Shown here: positions 6,701 through 12,889 of the stretch, piece by piece
How the letters are laid out: each line of letters starts with the position of its first letter
How positions within the stretch are numbered: the stretch's first letter is position 1
DNA from: DATKPE01 sp033854175
Lineage (GTDB): Bacteria > Bacteroidota > Ignavibacteria > UBA10030 > SZUA-254
Assembly: GCA_033854175.1 (NCBI GenBank)
Contig: JAWOKN010000218.1
Span: 1-14,149 of the forward strand
Length of the DNA: 14,149 nt
Direction: 5' to 3'
Position numbers and translations under genes: made by a program
The notes under the pieces: model-generated
The model's database searches: none
What the model saw: the letters and a program-made list of their open reading frames with translations, nothing else
What the model was told of the DNA's origin: nothing

Positions 6701-7656
6701 ACCGTCAGATTGACATTAATGAGGATCTTACGAGGCGAAATTCGTTCCTTTCGGGTGTCTATACGCTTGCCATCATTCTTTCGATGCTCGTCGCGACGAT
6801 TTTTGCCAACCAGATTACCTCACCCATCAGGAGATTGACCAACGCGACCCGCCAGATCGGCAGCGGCCGCCTCGACTTCCGCGTACCCCACCAGAGCACC
6901 GATGAAATGGGCCAACTGGAACAGGCGTTCGAACAGATGACCGAGAATCTCCGGCGGACTCAGGAGGAAATGATGAGAACCCAGAGGGAGGTTGCATGGC
7001 GCGAAATGGCCAAGCAGGTCGCCCATGAAATCAAAAATCCCCTGACCCCCATGAAACTCGCCCTCCAGCACCTCCGGCAGGCGTATGCCGACGGAGTGAA
7101 GAATTTTGAGGATCTTTTCCACCAGGTGTCAAACACGCTGCTGGAACAAATCGATACTCTCAACCGGATCGCGTCTGAATTTTCCCATTATGCAAAGATG
7201 CCCGAAAGACAACCTCAAGCCTGCGATGTCACCGCGATTCTCAGAGAAGCAATTAATCTCCACCGGCAGAACGAACGGATTACATTTAAGGAGCAATATG
7301 ATGATGCAAACGCAGCCGTCATAGCCGACAGGGAAGAGCTGCGGAGGGTTTTTATCAATATTGTGAAGAACAGCATTCAGGCGATTCCGGGGGAGGGAAA
7401 GATTACCGTGACCTGCAGATCGAAGGACGGAACCGTTGAGGTCAGGATCATGGATACCGGCCTCGGGATACCTCCGGAGGTCTTGAGCAGGATTTTTGAA
7501 CCGAATTTCTCGACGAAAACCGAGGGTACCGGTCTGGGCCTCGCCATTGTGAAACAGATCATCGACGAGAGCCATGGTACAATACGTGTCACTAGTGAAC
7601 CTGGCCGGGGGACATCGGTGACGATTAATCTGCCGAAAGCCGGTGTAGTGGTATGA
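3727..7656 (+). CDS. giant NtrY-like multi-sensor membrane histidine kinase
   Basis: This 1309-residue histidine kinase has about twelve membrane segments. TM1 (about 22-39) is followed by a first extracytoplasmic region (40-258), a block of eight TMs (259-277, 291-310, 339-358, 378-402, 424-450, 468-487, 497-513, 522-542), and a second extracytoplasmic region (543-801). TM10 (802-826), a basic cytoplasmic hinge RRGPRPTSYRKK and TM11 (838-857) come next, then a third extracytoplasmic region (858-1006) and TM12 (1007-1027). HAMP spans about 1028-1080, then the catalytic core. The H box is HEIKNPLTPMKL with His1100, as in NtrY. The N box NIVKNS (Asn1215), DTGLGI (1243), FEPNFSTK and GTGLGL (1267) are intact, so it should be active. 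There is no PAS domain and no response regulator beside it. Start choice is uncertain: GTG 3727, ATG 3736 and ATG 3769 all precede TM1, and a GGATAGG lies before 3769. The signal is unknown; the neighbours suggest envelope state. Confidence 0.9.
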   Translation: MNPMTGWGPLDRFSMKTMIRWGGISAVLILLVFVAGSVYQSHLSSHWSEIRQAEEGEAVRDFQTRFHAFEQSIHQSLDSIQQLPAFQLAFSTDDDSVQEVIFFTKILPQLRTNLSLEIYDEDKHLIGWNGPRGPTYRLTNLSDRPRTFVADDQIYTYLLVSHPLMSGPNLVGYLVGKRLLDVDYPINNRFINREAFQTAVGTNLPAPDDYDFSPKADVSSDPHRISVELTSSDGARLGYAYLHREDLDSRLQQVGSDALLIIKLLLLVIIVLLLVWVRKISHATQSPFIRFFLWTFILWALRYILLVINFPSEYLHIAIFDPVTYASTFGYGLAKSPGELFLTCAVLLVNVGVAMSVGVKDAVQHLITRLKTVPAGTFASSVLLVATMILSAALLRGFFAVVRSAVFDSTIRFNDPSLVFPSVEMIVMLLSLLMFSAAVTVVVIFLGMVLHRSAGVVFPANGYSIRRWSVPALVAVVTGALYGFIQAEPLVEPWQRIAFLLGILFISFWLEKYALHPSEPKVFASFLLVYVLALLLLVPVLNATVRAYNKVHIELAAHETAQPSGAWQTMIVQQALKQLRNEDAFQTLTSGDSDDVSGLAFRTWAKSILAKEGYLCSVTYIDRAGEVVSDFHIGVPPHPSGSHHVIVPLISPTFHREERVLGGRSMIWHTGFESLIDSSGDTLGGVLVEVSGTRQNILESEVPEFLRNYSGNTMPVRNRRLILLEYYDGKLVSSSDDDVPLTKTLPVEITSQNNGKPRWVDEQLVGRPYESYYSPSDQEGGNAWIALSIPRPTLESYFYSYLRYLVFFLLLLLVIVILWQVYLLVRRGPRPTSYRKKVMIAFCVVSIIPVLILGYYNRQATIRQSDDSITSRLEEQTSVVLAELQHQIGSLTPATLSRFGDDRCAQLASLIKTDFNIYLLRSFFASSKPEIFLAGVLDTRLSADAYANINIQRRKFFLEHQQIGTLPYVVGYRPVIAEDGSVIGVVSVPTLYRQIDINEDLTRRNSFLSGVYTLAIILSMLVATIFANQITSPIRRLTNATRQIGSGRLDFRVPHQSTDEMGQLEQAFEQMTENLRRTQEEMMRTQREVAWREMAKQVAHEIKNPLTPMKLALQHLRQAYADGVKNFEDLFHQVSNTLLEQIDTLNRIASEFSHYAKMPERQPQACDVTAILREAINLHRQNERITFKEQYDDANAAVIADREELRRVFINIVKNSIQAIPGEGKITVTCRSKDGTVEVRIMDTGLGIPPEVLSRIFEPNFSTKTEGTGLGLAIVKQIIDESHGTIRVTSEPGRGTSVTINLPKAGVVV

Positions 7657-8477
7657 CACGACCGCATGATCCACAGGGCGACAGGTTCGTACCGTCCGAA
7701 TTACTCGTGCGCCGGGATGGGATAACGATTCTGCAGCCCAAAATCTTCTCGCAGAGGTCTGAAATCGTCTGCGCCGTATCAACGAAGCTGAACGCCCACC
7801 ATCTATCCCCGTCCGGGATGAACATTAGCTATAAGGTGGGCGATGACCCTTCGGTTGTACGCCGGAACCGGGAAGCCTTTTTCTCAGTTTTGATGATCGA
7901 TGAGCGGGATCTTGCGATTCCCTCACAGGTGCACGGTGACAGGATTGAGCAGGTCGATCATCCCGGGAAATTTGATGGCTGTGATGCGATGATCACGGAC
8001 AAAGAGGGGGTCGTTCTGTCGGTGACGATCGCCGATTGTGTCCCCGTCATACTCTATGATCCGGCGGCGAAGTTGGTCGCTGCGGTTCACTCCGGCTGGC
8101 GGGGATGCCAGGTCAAAGTACTGGAGAAGACAATGGAAAGACTTGAGACCAGCTATCATTCCAGACCGGAAAACCTGCTCGCCTATATCGGCCCGTCCGC
8201 AGGGGCATGCTGTTATGAAGTCGGTGAGGAGGTCGCACGCGAGTTTTCAGCCGAGTACCTTTCAGGCACGCATACTCAGCCACACCTCGACCTGCGTGCG
8301 ATCAACAGGGACGTGCTCCTGCGCAGGGGTGTCCCACCCGCAAATCTTGAAATATCGAAATATTGCACGATATGCAATCCCGGTCTTTTTCATTCGCACA
8401 GACGGGACGGCAAAGCTTCCGGAAGAATGATGGCAGTGATCGGCCGTCGGCCGCCTCCCGTGATGGGTGATACGTAG
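7653..8477 (+). CDS. pgeF: PgeF / YfiH-type peptidoglycan editing factor (laccase-domain, purine-nucleoside-acting family)
   Basis: This family of multicopper-oxidase-named proteins is known from E. coli YfiH to remove mis-incorporated residues from UDP-MurNAc peptide precursors; other members cleave or deaminate purine nucleosides. The 274-residue protein keeps the three metal ligands: His94 in SQVHGD, Cys129 in ADCVP and His146 in VHSGWRG, spaced as in YfiH. It also has GPSAGACCYEVGEEV and the C-terminal CTICNP...FHSHRRDG block. Its ATG (7653) overlaps the kinase stop as ATGA, so translation is probably coupled, and there is little room for an independent ribosome site. glmS follows 62 nt later. 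An N-terminal extension of about 30 residues precedes the conserved domain. Family assignment is firm; the exact substrate is inferred from YfiH. Confidence 0.92.
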   Translation: MTRPHDPQGDRFVPSELLVRRDGITILQPKIFSQRSEIVCAVSTKLNAHHLSPSGMNISYKVGDDPSVVRRNREAFFSVLMIDERDLAIPSQVHGDRIEQVDHPGKFDGCDAMITDKEGVVLSVTIADCVPVILYDPAAKLVAAVHSGWRGCQVKVLEKTMERLETSYHSRPENLLAYIGPSAGACCYEVGEEVAREFSAEYLSGTHTQPHLDLRAINRDVLLRRGVPPANLEISKYCTICNPGLFHSHRRDGKASGRMMAVIGRRPPPVMGDT

Positions 8478-8479
8478 CA

Positions 8480-8508
8480 TTGTTTTTCGGAGCAGAAAGT
8501 CGTAAATT
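8480..8508 (+). promoter_or_regulatory. possible promoter for glmS
   Basis: TTGTTT (8480-8485) and TAAATT (8503-8508) sit 17 bp apart in the gap between pgeF and glmS. They would give a leader of about 25 nt that includes the glmS Shine-Dalgarno. The match is moderate; glmS could equally be read from the upstream operon. Confidence 0.35.
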
Positions 8509-8539
8509 CACAGATGGCAAAATCAGGAGAAACACCGTA

Positions 8540-10372
8540 ATGTGTGGGATTGTAGGTTATATTGGCCCGAAAAATTCTGTCCCGATACTTTTGGAAGGTC
8601 TGGAGAGGCTTGAATACCGCGGATATGACTCAGCCGGGATAGCCCTCATATCAGATCATCATCTCACGGTGAACAAGATCGCAGGTAAGGTCAAGGACCT
8701 GGTGAACCTCGTGGGGAAGTTCAACCTTTCCTCACACCTCGGTATTGGACATACCCGGTGGGCTACACACGGGATACCGAGCAACCTTAACGCCCATCCG
8801 CACTGGGATTGCAATCAGGAAATCGCGATCATCCATAACGGGATCATCGAGAACTATGCGACCCTGAAGACGAAACTTGTCGCCGACGGCCATACGATTA
8901 AGACGGAAACCGATACCGAGATCCTTGTCCATCTCATCGAGGAAATGTATAAACATTCCCACGACCTTTTTACCGCCGTGCGCCAGGCCCTGCTGGAGGT
9001 CGAGGGCGCCTACGGCATCCTGGTTATCTCCATCCATGAACCCGATAAGATCATCGCGGCCAGGAAGGGCTCTCCGCTCGTGATCGGCATCGGTGAGGGC
9101 GAAAACTTCATCGCGTCCGATGCGGCCGCTCTCGTTGACCATACCCGGCAGGTCGTCTATCTCGAAGACGGCGAAATCGCGAAGATTCAAACGAACTCCT
9201 TTACGACAAAAACGATCCACGATGAGGAGACCGTCAAGGAGGTCGAGGAAATTACGTTTGATCTGGAACAGATCGAAAAGGGGGGCTATCCGCACTTCAT
9301 GCTGAAGGAGATTCACGAACAGCCTGAATCGATCCGGAATGCGTTCCGCGGACGCCTTCTCATGCCCGAGGGGATCGTGAAGCTGGGCGGCCTGGAACGC
9401 GTTCTTGACAAACTCTACGCGGCGGATCGTTTTATTATCACTGCCTGTGGTACATCCTGGCATGCGGCGCTGGCCGGAAAATATATGCTGGAACAACTCA
9501 CCCGCATACCGGTCGAGGTCGATTATGCCTCGGAATTCCGCTACCGCGCGCCCATCGTCCGGAAAAATGATGTCGTCATCGTCATAAGCCAGAGCGGTGA
9601 AACAGCCGATACACTTGCTGCACTGCGCGAGGCAAAATCCAAGGGCGCAACCGTCATTGGCATTGTCAACGTCGTCGGTAGCAGCATCGCCAGGGCGACG
9701 GATGCCGGCGTTTATATCCATGCCGGACCGGAAATCGGTGTCGCCTCGACGAAGGCGTTCACCTCACAGATCGCCGTCTTGTCACTTATCACACTTCTAA
9801 TGGCGCGACACCGCGGTTTGCCGAAGGACCATCTGAAACTCCTTGCCGACGATCTCCATTCGCTTCCCGACAAGGTTGAGAGTATCATGAGACAGTCGGA
9901 GAATATCAAGGGGATCGCGGAGAGATTTAAACACGTCCAGAACTTCCTCTACCTCGGCCGGGGGAGCAATTTCCCCACGGCTCTTGAGGGAGCACTGAAG
10001 CTTAAGGAAATTTCCTACATCCACGCCGAAGGTTATCCTGCCGCCGAGATGAAACATGGCCCCATAGCCCTCATTGATGCCAATATGCCTGTGGTGTTTA
10101 TCGTCCCCAAAGACGCCATTTACGAGAAGGTGCTCAGTAATATGCAGGAGGTCCGTGCCCGCCGCGGAATTATCATCGCAATCGCTAATGAAGATGATAC
10201 GGAAATCAATAACCTCGCAGATTATGTCATCCGCGTGCCCCGGACCTATAGCTATTTCGGCCCCATTGTGAATAGTATCCCCCTGCAGCTTCTGGCCTAT
10301 CATATGGCCGTCGCCCGCGGTTGCGACGTCGACCAACCCCGTAATCTTGCCAAAAGCGTCACCGTCGAGTGA
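8540..10372 (+). CDS. glmS: glutamine--fructose-6-phosphate aminotransferase (isomerizing)
   Basis: GlmS converts fructose-6-phosphate and glutamine to glucosamine-6-phosphate, the entry to UDP-GlcNAc for peptidoglycan and LPS. The 610-residue length is standard. ATG 8540 is fixed because the catalytic Cys must follow the initiator Met (MCGIVGYIG); AGGAG (8525-8529) precedes it. The N-terminal glutaminase domain (about 1-240) has RLEYRGYDSAG, HTRWATHG and HNGIIEN. Two SIS sugar-isomerase domains follow, with CGTSWHA (from 303), SQSGETADT, STKAFTSQ and AEGYPAAEMKHGPIAL, and the C-terminal AKSVTVE. No glmS ribozyme is possible in the 62-nt upstream gap. The position after pgeF fits a cell-wall precursor cluster. 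Confidence 0.97.
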   Translation: MCGIVGYIGPKNSVPILLEGLERLEYRGYDSAGIALISDHHLTVNKIAGKVKDLVNLVGKFNLSSHLGIGHTRWATHGIPSNLNAHPHWDCNQEIAIIHNGIIENYATLKTKLVADGHTIKTETDTEILVHLIEEMYKHSHDLFTAVRQALLEVEGAYGILVISIHEPDKIIAARKGSPLVIGIGEGENFIASDAAALVDHTRQVVYLEDGEIAKIQTNSFTTKTIHDEETVKEVEEITFDLEQIEKGGYPHFMLKEIHEQPESIRNAFRGRLLMPEGIVKLGGLERVLDKLYAADRFIITACGTSWHAALAGKYMLEQLTRIPVEVDYASEFRYRAPIVRKNDVVIVISQSGETADTLAALREAKSKGATVIGIVNVVGSSIARATDAGVYIHAGPEIGVASTKAFTSQIAVLSLITLLMARHRGLPKDHLKLLADDLHSLPDKVESIMRQSENIKGIAERFKHVQNFLYLGRGSNFPTALEGALKLKEISYIHAEGYPAAEMKHGPIALIDANMPVVFIVPKDAIYEKVLSNMQEVRARRGIIIAIANEDDTEINNLADYVIRVPRTYSYFGPIVNSIPLQLLAYHMAVARGCDVDQPRNLAKSVTVE

Positions 10373-10569
10373 CAAATTGATTTTTTCGTAAAAATTTTGC
10401 ATCTTTGCCGAACCGTGTGCAATGAGGGTTTTGCACCGAACCGGGGCATCGGCAGAACCTTTCGGCATACTATCAATTGAAGAATCATACGTGTTGTGTA
10501 AACTCTTCCCGCGGATCCTGAAATTCCGGGCAGTTTGAGGCTTTTGTCGCTTCACCATTCGAATGCACG
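10373..10569. other. intergenic DNA with nested inverted and direct repeats; possible structured RNA or leader
   Basis: GTGCAA (10417-10422) and TTGCAC (10431-10436) form a 6-bp stem with an 8-nt loop. The 8-mer CCGAACCG occurs on both sides of it (10408-10415 and 10436-10443). GCCGA (10407-10411) can pair with TCGGC (10449-10453), or GCCGAA with TTCGGC further on near 10461-10466, which suggests alternative folds. An AT-rich stretch directly after glmS (10376-10398) has TTGATT followed 20 nt later by CATCTTTG, resembling the TAnnTTTG type of promoter, but this may be chance. No coding signal or known RNA family is recognised. Confidence 0.3.
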
Positions 10570-10598
10570 TTGTAGTCGAATTAGGTTTCTGATATTTT
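10570..10598 (+). promoter_or_regulatory. extended -10 promoter for the enoyl-reductase-like SDR
   Basis: TTGTAG (10570-10575) and TATTTT (10593-10598) are separated by 17 bp, with TGA before the -10 forming the extended element TGnTATTTT. Transcription would start near 10605, just before the AAGGAGG Shine-Dalgarno at 10611-10617, giving a very short leader. The arrangement also argues against a start at TTG 10603. Confidence 0.5.
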
Positions 10599-10623
10599 TT
10601 AATTGCAAAAAAGGAGGGATTCC

Positions 10624-11469
10624 TTGGCAACACCTAGACAATCGCATGTGGCAAACTGGGCACTCATACTCGGTGCCTCGAGCGGCTTTGGCGGCGCATG
10701 CGCGCTTGAACTTTCGCGGCGCGGGATGAATATCTTCGGCGTCCACCTCGACCGCCAGGCAACGATGCCCGCCGTGGATCATCTGATCAAGGATATCAGG
10801 CATACCGGAAGCAAGGCCGTGTTCTATAACATCAATGCGGCGGATGCGATTAAACGGAATGAAACGCTGGATGATATTCAGGAGCAATTCACAAGGGAGC
10901 CAGGGCAGAATATCAAGGTCCTTGTCCATTCACTGGCGTTCGGTACGCTGAAGCCCTATATTACCAAAAAACAGGAAGACAGTATCACACAGTCGCAGAT
11001 AGAAATGACGATCGATGTGATGGCGAACAGCCTTGTCTACTGGGTCCAGGGACTGATGACGCGGAATCTCATGAAGGATGGGGGAAGGATTTTCGGCATG
11101 ACGAGTTCGGGTGGGCATACCGTATTACCCAACTATGGGGCCGTCTCCGCCGCGAAGGCAGCACTTGAATCCCATATCCGCCAGCTTGCCATGGAACTCG
11201 GACCGCACGGTATCACGGCAAATTCCATCATGGCGGGCGTCACCGATACGCCCGCACTCCGTAAAATCCCCGGCTCTACGTATATGCTGCAGATAGCAAA
11301 GTTCAAGAACCCCCAGGGACGCGCCACCACGCCAGAGGATGTCGCAAAAGCCATCGCTCTTTTATCCGAAGATGGGGCTTCGTTTATTTCGGGGAATGTC
11401 ATAGGCGTCGATGCAGGAGAAGATCGTGTCAACTATATCGGCCAGAAGAACCCGACCCAGGTTGATTAG
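10624..11469 (+). CDS. short-chain dehydrogenase, enoyl-ACP reductase type (FabI/FabL-like)
   Basis: This 281-residue SDR probably reduces an enoyl-thioester with NAD(P)H, the last step of a fatty-acid elongation cycle. It has a GASSGFG nucleotide-binding turn near residue 19, HSLAFG (compare HSIAF in FabI), and the active pair Tyr171 and Lys178 in YGAVSAAK. That Y-x6-K spacing is typical of FabI/FabL and unlike the Y-x3-K of ordinary SDRs. The Gly-rich loop and the KAALES...LAMEL region look more like FabL than FabI. Start: TTG 10624, because a perfect AAGGAGG (10611-10617) lies 6 nt upstream; a TTG at 10603 would place the SD inside the gene. The acyl-CoA dehydrogenase follows 39 nt later. 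An alternative is a dienoyl- or ketoacyl-type SDR with atypical spacing. Confidence 0.8.
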   Translation: MATPRQSHVANWALILGASSGFGGACALELSRRGMNIFGVHLDRQATMPAVDHLIKDIRHTGSKAVFYNINAADAIKRNETLDDIQEQFTREPGQNIKVLVHSLAFGTLKPYITKKQEDSITQSQIEMTIDVMANSLVYWVQGLMTRNLMKDGGRIFGMTSSGGHTVLPNYGAVSAAKAALESHIRQLAMELGPHGITANSIMAGVTDTPALRKIPGSTYMLQIAKFKNPQGRATTPEDVAKAIALLSEDGASFISGNVIGVDAGEDRVNYIGQKNPTQVD

Positions 11470-11508
11470 CACTTTCACTTGATTCCAACAAACAAACCCG
11501 GTTAGATT

Positions 11509-12651
11509 ATGATAAGCTTTGATTTTACCGAAGAACAGAAAATGCTCAGGGAGATGGTGCGCGATTTCACCAAGACCGAAGTTAAACCCCTTGCTGAAAA
11601 AATCGATGAGGAGGAACGGATTCCTCCCGAACTGATCCGGAAACTGGCTGATATCGGCCTTCTTGGTGCTTCGTTCCCCGCTGAATACGGTGGCGGCGGC
11701 TTCGGCGAAGTCGGTTATTGCATAATCCAGGAGGAAATCTCCCGGGGCTGCCTGTCCACGGCGACCTTCCTCGGCGCTCACCAGTCAATAGGTGCTAACG
11801 CGATTTATATCGGCGGATCTGAGGAGTTGAAGCGGAAATACCTCGTCCCCCTGGCCGAGGGCAAGAAGATCGGAGCCTTCGCCCTGACAGAAGTTTTGGC
11901 CGGTTCGGATTCATTCAATCTCCGCACAAAGGCTGTCCGCGACGGGGACGACTGGGTCATTAACGGAGAAAAGATGTGGATCACAAACGGCTGCATAGCC
12001 GATGTCGTTTCAACCTTCGCCCGCACCGAACGCGGTATTACGGGATTTGTCGTCGAAACCACAACACCCGGTTTTGTCGCCGGACCTCCTGAAAAGAAAA
12101 TGGGCATCCGCGGAAGTGTCACTTCCCCGATTACACTCGAGAATGTCCGGGTGCCGAAGGAAAACATCATCGGCGACGACGGCCGCGGGTTTCTCATAGC
12201 CATGAAAACACTCGATGCTGGCCGACTTGGCCTCGGAGCCGCATGCGTCGGAGCGGGGAAGGAACTCCTCGAACTTTCCACAAAATATGCAAAAGAACGA
12301 AAGCAATTCGACGTCTCGATATCACAGTTCGAGGCCATTCAGTTCATGCTTGCGGATATGGCGATGACTCTCTATGCCATGGAATCAACGGTCTACCGCA
12401 CTGCGGCGGCCTATGACGCCGGAAAGCCGATATCACGCCAGTCGGCCTCTGTGAAATTATTCTGCTCCGAAGGACTCGATAAGATCGTCGATATGGCGGT
12501 CCAGATCCATGGCGGAATGGGGTATTCCAGAGAAATGCCGATTGAGCGTTATTACCGGGATTCAAGAATTAACCGGATTTTCGAGGGTACGAACGAAATA
12601 CAGAGGGTCGTCATCGCCCGCGAAGTCCTGAAGAAAAACGGTGTGGTCTGA
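11509..12651 (+). CDS. acyl-CoA dehydrogenase
   Basis: Flavoenzymes of this family introduce the alpha-beta double bond in acyl-CoAs and pass electrons to ETF. The 380-residue length and all blocks are typical: an N-terminal helical domain (FDFTEEQKMLREMVRDF), the FAD/substrate segment ALTEVLAGSD (125-134), WITNG, the REMPIERYYRD region and IFEGTNEIQR with the likely catalytic Glu359. The family's usual TEPxAGSD has Val in place of Pro here (residue 129). It could act on short, branched or medium chains; the subfamily cannot be set by eye. There is no good Shine-Dalgarno before ATG 11509, and only 39 nt separate it from the SDR, so it is probably co-transcribed. No ETF genes are in the window. 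Confidence 0.93.
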   Translation: MISFDFTEEQKMLREMVRDFTKTEVKPLAEKIDEEERIPPELIRKLADIGLLGASFPAEYGGGGFGEVGYCIIQEEISRGCLSTATFLGAHQSIGANAIYIGGSEELKRKYLVPLAEGKKIGAFALTEVLAGSDSFNLRTKAVRDGDDWVINGEKMWITNGCIADVVSTFARTERGITGFVVETTTPGFVAGPPEKKMGIRGSVTSPITLENVRVPKENIIGDDGRGFLIAMKTLDAGRLGLGAACVGAGKELLELSTKYAKERKQFDVSISQFEAIQFMLADMAMTLYAMESTVYRTAAAYDAGKPISRQSASVKLFCSEGLDKIVDMAVQIHGGMGYSREMPIERYYRDSRINRIFEGTNEIQRVVIAREVLKKNGVV

Positions 12652-12657
12652 GCTGTA

Positions 12658-12676
12658 AGAGTTCCTGACGAACTCT
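12658..12676. terminator. hairpin after the acyl-CoA dehydrogenase gene, weak terminator candidate
   Basis: AGAGTTC (12658-12664) pairs perfectly with GAACTCT (12670-12676) around a 5-nt loop, 6 nt after the stop codon. No T run follows, so it is not a classical intrinsic terminator. A second, weaker stem, CGGGA (12728-12732) with TCCCG (12738-12742), is followed by TATTTTC and could be the actual termination point. The rest of 12652-12772 holds no gene that I can support. Confidence 0.35.
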
Positions 12677-12772
12677 GTCACCAGTTACCATTCAACGGGC
12701 AGTTGTCGCGTTAACGAGACATGGCGGCGGGAGGTAGTCCCGTATTTTCAGCGATCTTAAATTACTTCAACA

Positions 12773-12801
12773 TTGATTTTTCTTGCTGAGTTTTGTATAT
12801 T
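12773..12801 (+). promoter_or_regulatory. sigma70-type promoter of the methyltransferase-like gene
   Basis: TTGATT (12773-12778) and TATATT (12796-12801) are 17 bp apart, with TG directly before the -10 as in the pyr promoter. Transcription would begin near 12808, leaving a leader of about 80 nt before ATG 12890. The gene therefore appears to be transcribed on its own. Confidence 0.55.
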
Positions 12802-12889
12802 TCTTGCCAAATTATCCAACCGCCCAACCTAATTTTTCCGATCAGCAAGTTGCGGCAGGAAGATCCACAACAGCTGAAGAGGTGATCCA

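Noticed and set aside
8480..8539. N-terminally extended glmS start at 8480
   Set aside because: GlmS needs Cys directly after the initiator Met; only ATG 8540 gives MCGIVGYIG, and AGGAG precedes it.
8478..8539. glmS ribozyme/riboswitch ahead of glmS
   Set aside because: The gap is only 62 nt and has none of the ribozyme core; too short for that element.
8732..9721. Long ORF of 329 codons on the minus strand
   Set aside because: It is wholly antisense to glmS, has no recognisable domain and no upstream ribosome site; it reflects the codon pattern of glmS.
9797..10633. Minus-strand ORF of 278 codons over the glmS 3' end and intergenic region
   Set aside because: It is mostly antisense to glmS, its composition shows no domain signal, and it would start across the SDR promoter and SD.
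11479..11508. TTGATT...TAGATT as a promoter for the acyl-CoA dehydrogenase gene
   Set aside because: The -10 would abut the ATG, placing the transcript start inside the gene; co-transcription with the SDR is simpler.
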